From Acorus gramineus (Eukaryota > Streptophyta > Magnoliopsida > Acorales > Acoraceae), in the NCBI GenBank assembly GCA_030737835.1, contig CM060847.1, positions 22,864,876 to 22,928,875 of the forward strand: a stretch of DNA of 64,000 nucleotides, in the 5' to 3' direction. The stretch's first letter is position 1, and every line of letters starts with the position of its first letter. This document shows, piece by piece, positions 56,701 to 64,000 of the stretch. Made by a program: the position numbers and the translations under genes. Below the pieces are notes generated by a model, which saw nothing but the letters and a program-made list of their open reading frames with translations, had not been told where the DNA came from and ran no database searches.

Positions 56701-57726
56701 AGTATCACGGTATCACCTTTGTCTGGAAGTTCACATGTTTCTGTTATATGCAAAGTATGTGAAAAATATTGATCATTTAATTCAGTATTTCCCTTAATAT
56801 AAAACATTTCACAAATTTATTCTAAGATACCAGAGATATACAGCCTGGAAAATCATGGGAATTCTCTTTTAATAAGAAGGGAGGTTGGGGTTTTTTTTCC
56901 GTCTGTTTATGTATTAGTTTAGTATGGTGGACATCACATCTTTTTTTTCTCCCCCAAAACTAAGTAGATGAGAGTAAAATATGGAAGCAAATCAACTTCA
57001 TGGTTAGGCATGTTTAGATGTTCTGTTTTTTTGTTATTCCTCTTAAGACTTCCTGTAGATGCTTGTCTTCTCTATCATTCCTCGTCACAGAATGCGATGT
57101 TATTGATTAATTCAGAAGTTCAGCAGGTACTCAACAAAATTATAATTCCCATTAACGCATTCTTAACATGCATTAAATGTGTATCAATTAATGAATCTTT
57201 GGAGATCATGATCTCCATCCATATGATGTTGATTTTGCATGTCATTATTTCCTGAACTTTTCACGAATTTGACGGAATGACAAATTTTTATCCTTCACTG
57301 ATATTCCCAGATTCCAAACTTGTGACAAGGCTATTACTTCATAGGTTCTTCTCTGTTCCTGATCACTTGAATTGAATAATATATAATTTTCTTTATACGA
57401 GACGCCCAGCGAGTGATTTCTGTAATCATGGACAGCATGTCAAATCAAAACCCTATCTCACAACAAATAGGAAGACCTTCTATAATCTCATAATCTCTCA
57501 TGCTCAGATGGCTGGAGAGGTAAAGGTCCACAAGTACAGCCGGAGGCGGCCTTCGGAAGGCTGGAACTTCACCGTTGAGAAGCTGGGCCCCCGCGGAAAA
57601 CGAGGCGGATCGGGAGGTTGGAAGTTCGTCAGCCTCCCGAATGGATCAAGCCGCCCTCTCAACGAGATGGAGAAGATGTACGTGAAGAGGGAGACTCCCC
57701 GGCGTCGACGAAAGATCCTCCCTTAA
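53736..57726 (+). CDS. GCD1: GAMETE CELL DEFECTIVE 1-like mitochondrial protein
   Basis: Four exons: 53736-54053, 54133-54371, 56460-56649, 57508-57726 (stop TAA); phases close, giving 321 residues. It starts MQNLRAFIVRISVVPLTARSAASRSLSTA, an Arg/Ser-rich, acid-free presequence typical of mitochondrial import, then a Gly-rich linker. The core includes EQQAEMSILLKQVREPGLRGSYL, KDYRIMRQRVHAILWLKELEEEEEK, FPEFFNSH.KEFHVASLPYKPDF, WDGIAKDLDEVHYE, YEEFVQRMNFN and a basic end KVHKYSRRRPSEGWNFTVEKLGPRGKRGG. The conserved plant family (Pfam 'eukaryotic mitochondrial regulator'-like) includes GCD1, needed for pollen and embryo sac maturation, and related mitoribosome-linked proteins. Family is firm; the exact biochemical role is not. 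First two exons are GC-rich. The 5' in-frame ATG at 53523 was not chosen because the sequence before 53736 is AT-rich and unlike a presequence. Confidence 0.85.
54742..54920 (-). mobile_element. antisense LINE 3' tail in GCD1 intron 2
   Basis: A T-run (54742-54758), a G-run of 16 (54759-54774) and then A-rich sequence form the mirror of a LINE 3' end. It is antisense to GCD1. The rest of the intron to 56459 shows an (AG)n tract at about 56234-56260 and no clear gene. Confidence 0.35.
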
Positions 57727-57768
57727 ATAGGTAACAGATTCTCGCCAGTACTCCTTTCGCCGCTTCTC

Positions 57769-57774
57769 AATAAA
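57769..57774 (+). terminator. AATAAA poly(A) signal of GCD1
   Basis: AATAAA lies 43 bases after the GCD1 stop, followed by T-rich sequence (TTGTTTAGTCCTTCTTGG). Position fits a near-upstream element, though plant signals are loose. Confidence 0.55.
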
Positions 57775-57913
57775 TCCATTGTTTAGTCCTTCTTGGGTGT
57801 CAGAATTGTGAACCTATTCAATTCTCCAACGCATCAAAAATCTATAATGGAGTCTTGAAAGCACAATCAAAAGATGGTGAGTTAGCTCCCAATATTTCAA
57901 GGGAAAGTGCCCC

Positions 57914-58200
57914 AGGTTTGGTAGATGAATCTAAAAGGAATGACTATAGACTATTTTTTATGCTAGGAAGCATGGACTCTTTAAGCGAAAATTTCTAAAT
58001 TTTGGACATGCATTGGATGCAGATTGACATGTTGTAGACACATTACATTTGTGTGGTATAACTTATTTTTTTTGTCTCATAAAGATTTGGAGAATGGAAT
58101 GAGATTTCTGTGACATAAAACTATTAAAGATAGTCCAATTGTTTGTTTTATTTCTCTTGGAACTGTGTCACAGGAAAGTTAGGATGAAAAATGTAGATGG
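57914..58200. repeat. direct repeat, left copy (unfilled)
   Basis: About 287 bases from AGGTTTGGTAGATGAATCT to AAAATGTAGATGG recur in the same orientation at 60713-61006, with substitutions and small indels. After this copy the sequence continues into ACCTTCCTCAG.... In the right copy, the same position is followed by the LTR of the copia fossil, so this copy shows the site unfilled. Confidence 0.85.
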
Positions 58201-59994
58201 ACCTTCCTCAGCTCATACCCCTCGTGTGACTCATGATTTTTATACATCTTGGCATAAAATTAACATTATTTGGGATATAAAATCTTTCATGGAGTGCTAG
58301 CATTTGATGTAAAATGAGAGTTTATATATTTTGATTGTGGTCTTAAGATGTTGGTGAAAATCGAGTCATATTGGATGGAACACGTTGTGTAACTTTTCTG
58401 GTTTATAATTTTTTTAATTGGAATACAATGAAATAATTTTAATATGTATTTTATTTTAAAATATTAATATAACATTTTTTTTCTGAATGGGATACAAAAT
58501 CTTTTTTAAGTGTTAGCGTTAGATGTCATGTAACACAGTTGCTATATTTTTGGTTTTGGAAATTGGAGAAAGTTGAGTTATATTGACAGTTGCGTATACA
58601 GATTTTTTAATTTACTAATGATTTAGTTGGATTGTAATAAAATGTTTCAATTTAATAATTTGTGATTTAAATGTTTAAAGAATAATAATCAAAATTTTCT
58701 TTGTAAGATACATTACACCCAAATTTGAATTATTTGTGAGTTTTATTTTTTTAGGAATTTAGAAATCTTTTTTTATTAAGAAGTTTAATTTTAGTTGATT
58801 AATAACAATTAGAATGGTTTAATTTGTTTTAATACTATTTACTTCTCTATCTTTTCTCCCAAAATTATTAGAACAAGCACATGTTAATTACTCTATATTT
58901 ATCAATATAATGGGCCAGTGAATAGTGTGTCTATATATATATATGTTACTTTTTGGAAATTAGAGGCAAAAGTATTGGACAAATTAAATAGAAAATTGAT
59001 GAAATTGAATTAATTTTTTTTTTTATCAAATTTTTAGTTTTCATTGATATGTAATGATGGTTTAAATTATTTTCTGGAAAAATGATTGATATGCTAGATT
59101 CATATTACCACTTCCCTATAATTCTTAATAGATATGCAGCATATATACAGTAGAATAATATGTATTTATATATTTAATGTGTATATAACTTTTTCATGTA
59201 AATATTTGTATAATATATAGATTTTTTTTTGTATACACATGTATTTTAAATCATGTATGTTGTATAAATTGAATACACAATTGTGGTAGAATTTGTATGG
59301 CTGGCTCTATCTTTTTCCATAAAAAAAATGTTTATTTTCATAAAATGTCAATCATGAGTATTGCATTTGATTTTTTTTTTGTCTTTAGAATTTCATTAAA
59401 AAAAGATATGACAAAAAAATGTAGATGAGATGGATGCAACAGTGAAAATAATATGTCCCTCTTTGGGAATGAATAAAGATAAAAATATGGAAATTAATGA
59501 AACATTTGTTTCACACTTTTATTGACCCAAGGAGTGAAATATAATCATACAGTAAAATTTATCATATTTTAGTCATTAAATATATATTTTTTTAAATACT
59601 TGCATTTGTTTATGTATATTTATATTAAGTTAAATCGATTTACTATTAATATATTTATATATGATATTCCAATAATATTTTTTTATTCATTTTTGTCAAA
59701 ATAGATGGTGATTTTATTATCGAAATAAATTCCTCTCTATGGGTTATGTTGGTTTATCTGGGTTCGATTGAATGGTTGAGATTTATTTGTTTTTGTCTGA
59801 GTGAATCACCTGTTATTGTTTCATAATTTCGGTTGAGTCCGTCCAACAGCTTGGTAAATACAAAAAAATGTGAGGATAAACAAGAGAAGAATAAATAATC
59901 ATGTTTATTGAAAATAACATCAAAACTATCATTCTCAAAAATTTTGATCAAAACTATAAGACAAGTATTTATAGTATTATGTATTCATTGAATA
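58201..59994. other. AT-rich intergenic stretch
   Basis: A diverged pair, GGGATA(T/C)AAAATCTTT...GT(G/T)(C/A)TAGC, lies at about 58270 and 58480. No coding or RNA gene and no clear transposon ends recognised. Confidence 0.5.
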
Positions 59995-60711
59995 TATAGA
60001 TTTCTTTCTTAAATCTAAAACAATTATCTCTTCCTCCACCTGTAAATGATGATAAATATTATAGGAGAGATTATCTTATGCTAGGGGATTAGCCTCTAAT
60101 TATAGAAAAAGATTTTCTCGATCCAATAACAAGAAGAACATGAAATTTGACAGTCAACCACTTGTGAATAATTATAAATGAATAATCGCAAATGGATAAG
60201 ACCGATAGAAAGAAAGAGAGATGGAGATGGATAAAAGGTGAATGATGATTTATAAAAAGTAAAAAAATGAGTTAACATGCGAACTCCTCTTATATTAGTG
60301 GAATAAATTGGGTGAAATAATACAATTCCAATGAGACTTGAAATATAAATGTCAGCTTATTTGCATTTATTTTGACATGGTTATACTCATCTATTTCTTC
60401 CACCTAAACATCTTTTTAAGTTTATACTCCTCTTATTCCACCACCCAAATAGCACATAAATCATAAGAAATATTTTCTTATTCCACCACCCAAATAGCAC
60501 ATAAATCATAAGAAATATTGTTTATAAATATACATAAATTAAATGTACTAAATATTAGTGTATTACAAGCAAACCAACCCCCCCTCCCCAACTTGTTCAC
60601 AATTTATTGCATGTTTTGAGTATGTGTATCACTACCCAATGGGATATCGAGAGGCGTGACTGGATCCAGACCATCTGTGTGCCAAAAAGAGAACAATGTC
60701 ATAATGGGTCC
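59995..60711 (-). repeat. dispersed repeat R, copy 2 (inverted, possible solo-LTR fossil)
   Basis: This is the reverse complement of 35490-37085 (less the hAT insertion), over about 717 bases. It is uninterrupted at the hAT target site (60628-60650). It contains a 45-base tandem duplication at 60432-60521 (TTCCACCACCCAAATAGCAC... twice). It ends just where the direct repeat 60713-61006 begins. Confidence 0.7.
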
Positions 60712-60712
60712 G

Positions 60713-61006
60713 AGGTCTGGTAGATGAATCTAAAGGAATGACAATAAACTATTTTTTATGCTCGGAAGCATGGACTCTTTAAATTTCTAAATTTTGATCT
60801 CGCAGTGGATGCAGTTGATGTGTTATAGACACATTACATTTGTGTTGTACAACTTAGGCTTTTTTTTTTTTTCTCTAGTAAAGATTAGGAGAATTGAATG
60901 AGATTTATCTGACATATAAAACTATTAAAGATAGTCCAATTGTTTGTTTTAGTTCTCTTGGAACTCTGTGTCACATGAAAGTTATGATAAAATAAAATGT
61001 AGATGG
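60713..61006. repeat. direct repeat, right copy, cut by the copia fossil
   Basis: See 57914-58200 for the partner. This copy ends at GTAGATGG, where the LTR begins. Confidence 0.85.
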
Positions 61007-61333
61007 TGTTGTAAACTAAATAGAATATGATATATAAAAGTATATAAACAAAGCACACAAGTATATAGAGAAGAGAAGTAGAGAGAGATTCTTTCACTAT
61101 TTGTTGGTTGAATACAAGAGAGAACCCCTCTATTTATAGGGTGCATAGAGGAATCCCAAAGGTGGAGAGTTACAAGTCTATAGAGGTGAGGGGGAGATAG
61201 TGGGGCAATAATGGGAGTGTTATGGAATAGAAGAGTGGGGGAGGTTATGGAGTTGAATGAGGGGGTTATGGAGTTGAAGAGTGGGGGAGGTTATGGGTTA
61301 GCAAAGTGGTGGTTATCCACCATATTCACAACA
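61007..61333 (-). repeat. 3' LTR of the copia fossil
   Basis: On the minus strand it runs TGTTGTGAATATGG... to ...TTTACAACA, with TG..CA ends, about 327 bases. It contains a TATA-like CTATAAATAGAGG in the usual upstream part and short C-rich repeats. The other LTR is outside the window, so age cannot be derived from LTR comparison here. Confidence 0.85.
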
Positions 61334-64000
61334 CTCCCCCTTGGATGACCACCACGCTAAGAAAATTGCCTCATTAAAACCTTGCTTGGAAAACCCAATG
61401 GGAAAAAACCAAAGCGAAGGAAAAAGAGTACAATGTAACTTAATCGTATAATAGTGTATGCGTTTGACACTGCCTCATTAAAACCTTGCCAGGAAAACCC
61501 AATGGGACAAAACCTAGGCGAAGGAAAAAGAGTACAGTTCGCAAAATGTCATAAAAATTACTCCCCCTCATAAGTACAAGATTTCAAGAATTTTGGTCGC
61601 AAACTCGTCGCATCCCGATTTCATACACCAGCTTCTTGAATGTTGATGTCGACAAAGCTTTAGTAAACAAATCTGCAAGATTGTCCTTTGACTGAATTTG
61701 TTGAACATCAATTTCATGTCTCTGCTGGAGCTCATGAGTGTAAAAGAATTTTGGAGAAATATGCTTTGTTCTATCACCCTTGATATATCCCCCTTTGATT
61801 TGAGCAATGCATGCTGCATTGTCTTCATATATAGTTGTTGGAACATCTGTAATGAGAGATAGTCCGCATGCAGTACGAATATGATGAACCAAAGACCTTA
61901 TCCACACGCATTCCCGGCTTGCTTCGTGGAGTGCAAGAATCTCAGAGTGGTTAGAAGACGTGGCGACCAAAGTCTGTTTCGTAGATCGCCAAGAGATTGC
62001 TGTGCCACCGCAAGTGAATACATAGCCTGTTTGTGAGCGAGCCTTGTGAGGATCTGAAAGATATCCTGAATCTGCATAACCCTTTAGTTGTGCACCATTA
62101 TTGGAATCCTTTGCATAGAATAGACCCATGTCTGACGTTCCACGAAGATAACGAAAAATGTGCTTCACACCATTCCAATGCCTTCGAGTTGGTGCAGAGC
62201 TAAATCTGGCCAATAAATTAACTGAAAATGCAATGTCAGGTCTAGTGCATTGGGCCAAATATAATAAGGCACCAATTGCACTAAGATATGGTACTTCAGG
62301 ACCAAGAAGATTTTCAGTATCTTCTTTTGGACGAAAAGGGTCCTTCTTTGGGTCAAGTAACCTTACTACCATTGGAGTACTTAATGGATGACATTTGTCC
62401 ATATTAAAACGCTTCAGGATTTTTTCAACATATGTTGTTTGATGAACAAGTATCCCATTTGAACTTTGCTCAATTTGCAAGCCGAGACAATATCTTGTTT
62501 TTCCAAGATCTTTCATTTCAAACTCCTTTTTCAGATATTCGGAAGCCTTTTTGAGCTCTTCAGGAGTCCCAATTAGATTAATATCATCAACATATACTGC
62601 AATAATGGTAAATCCGAGTTCCGTTTTCTTAATAAATATACAGGGGCATATTGGATCATTGACATATCCTTCTTTTATTAAGTACTCACTAAGACGGTTA
62701 TACCACATTCGTCCAGATTGCTTTAATCCATACAAGGATCGTCTTAGCTTGATTGAGTACATGTTTCGTGGTTTTGCTTCAGGCAATTTTAGTCCTTCAG
62801 GAACTTTCATATAAATGTCGGTATCTAATTTTCCATATAAATATGCAGTAACCACATCCATTAGCTGCATGTCAAGTCCTTCTGAGACTACAAGACTAAT
62901 TAAATACCGAAATGTGATTGTGTCCATCACAGGAGAATATGTCTCTTCAAAATCTATCCCAGGTCTCTGCAGGAAACCCTGTGCCACAAGACGAGCTTTG
63001 TATCTAACAATCTCGTTTCTTTCATTTCGTTTTCTCGCAAACACCCATTTACATCCTACTGGTTTAACACCTTCAGGGGTTAGGACTACTGGTCCAAATA
63101 CTTGGTGTTTTGCAAGTGAATCCAATTCTGTTTGAATAGCAGCTTTCCATTGTGGCCAACAATTTTTTCGTCTGCATTCATCCACTGAACGTGGTTCTAA
63201 ATCATTATCTGAAATGATTTCTGTAGCTACTGCAAATGAGAATATATCATCAACAAGCACTTGCTTTCGATCCCACAATATTTGTGAATTTGCATAATTT
63301 ATGGAAATTTCTTCATTTCCATGTACTTGTTCTTCATGCACGGGTCACTTCAGGGACGTCAGTCTCTTCAGGGACTTGTGTCACTTCAGGGACTTCTTCC
63401 TCTGTAGGAGTTATTATTGTGGGTCTTTCAAGTGTTTCATACTCTTCTAGAGAATTATTCTTCATTGTTTTTCTCCTTCGGGGAGCTGAATCTTTTGAGC
63501 CTATAGGTCTTCCACGCTTCAGGCGTGTTTTTGTTGATTCATTAGCCGGCATATTAACAGTTTTTCCTATTGGAACATTAATTCGAGCTGGAGTATTAGC
63601 AGCTGGAATATGTGATTTCATCACTTTTGCTGCATCATTGAATGCATCTGGCAATTGATGCGCAATTCTTTGAAGATGAGTGATTCTTTGCACTTCAGTT
63701 TCACATTGATTAGTGCGAGGATCAAGATGAGACAAAGATGGAGTTTTCCATATAAGTTCACGTCGTTCTTCTGGCGACGGATTTTCTCCCCCTAATGACG
63801 GGAATATTGTCTCATCAAAATGACAATCCGCAAATCGAGCGGTAAAAACATCCCCTGTCAATGGTTCAAGATATCTTATAATAGAGGGAGAATCAAAGCC
63901 TACATAAATTCCCAATCGACGTTGAGGGCCCATTTTAGTTCGTTGTGTAGGGGCAATAGGAACTTGTACAGCACAACCAAAAATTCGAAGATGTGAAATA
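61007..64000 (-). mobile_element. Ty1-copia LTR retrotransposon fossil, partly outside the window
   Basis: On the minus strand it enters at 64000 with the end of integrase and a linker (about 63.35-64.0 kb), then reverse transcriptase with VYVDD (about 62.2-63.1 kb) and RNase H (about 61.6-62.2 kb), the order of Ty1-copia. A polypurine tract (AAGGGGGAG on the minus strand) lies just before the 3' LTR. Most of the visible coding part is one long open frame, with about one break visible, so it is a comparatively young but apparently broken copy; the 5' part cannot be judged. Confidence 0.95.

Noticed and set aside
1-64000. CRISPR arrays, rRNA genes, operons or bacterial defence genes
   Set aside because: No regularly spaced repeats, no conserved RNA cores and no prokaryotic gene layout; the window is plant nuclear DNA.

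Overview
This is nuclear DNA from a flowering plant. The genes carry many GT-AG introns and match plant proteins exon by exon, and the space between them is AT-rich and filled with plant-type transposons (hAT, Mutator-like, PIF/Harbinger, CACTA end, LINE, Ty1-copia). First exons of three genes are GC- and repeat-rich while later exons are AT-rich, a gradient common in monocots. I cannot fix the species; a non-grass monocot is a guess.

Four host genes can be modelled. (1) 106-14504, plus strand: the 3' part of a SAPS-domain gene, the regulatory subunit family of PP6-type phosphatase; its start lies left of the window. (2) 19234-25626, minus strand: a complete seven-exon YAO/RRP9 gene, a WD40 protein of the U3 snoRNP. 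(3) 41433-50909, plus strand: complete CPSF30-L, with three CCCH zinc fingers and a YTH (m6A-reading) domain, plus the known short form CPSF30-S readable into intron 2. (4) 53736-57726, plus strand: a complete GAMETE CELL DEFECTIVE 1-like mitochondrial protein. Telo-box motifs lie just upstream of genes 2, 3 and 4.

The space between YAO and CPSF30 (25.6-41.4 kb) is the most informative part. The YAO promoter and first exon were duplicated in direct orientation. The copy at 37.2-39.4 kb is a pseudogene fragment. It keeps the empty sites of two large insertions that split the flank of the functional gene: a 4.9-kb element with a 9-bp duplication (25962-30835) and a 3.6-kb hAT-like element (30895-34466). 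The latter carries a broken thioredoxin exon with the WCGPC active site, so it looks like a gene-capturing hAT. Two further hAT-like elements share the TIR TAGGCCTGTCAAT but have unrelated internal repeats, and each has an 8-bp target duplication and an identifiable empty site. A 5'-truncated LINE (27171-29654, minus) sits inside the 4.9-kb element with a perfect 10-bp duplication.

The 3.5-kb intron of the SAPS gene holds a three-level nest: hAT-like 9725-12060, then a Mutator-like foldback 9876-11504, then a Tourist-like MITE 10062-10698. A decayed PIF/Harbinger element lies between CPSF30 and GCD1. The right end holds part of a Ty1-copia fossil that runs off the window. I found no prokaryote-like system, CRISPR array, rRNA or tRNA gene, and no wholly new gene system; the novelty here is in genome structure.
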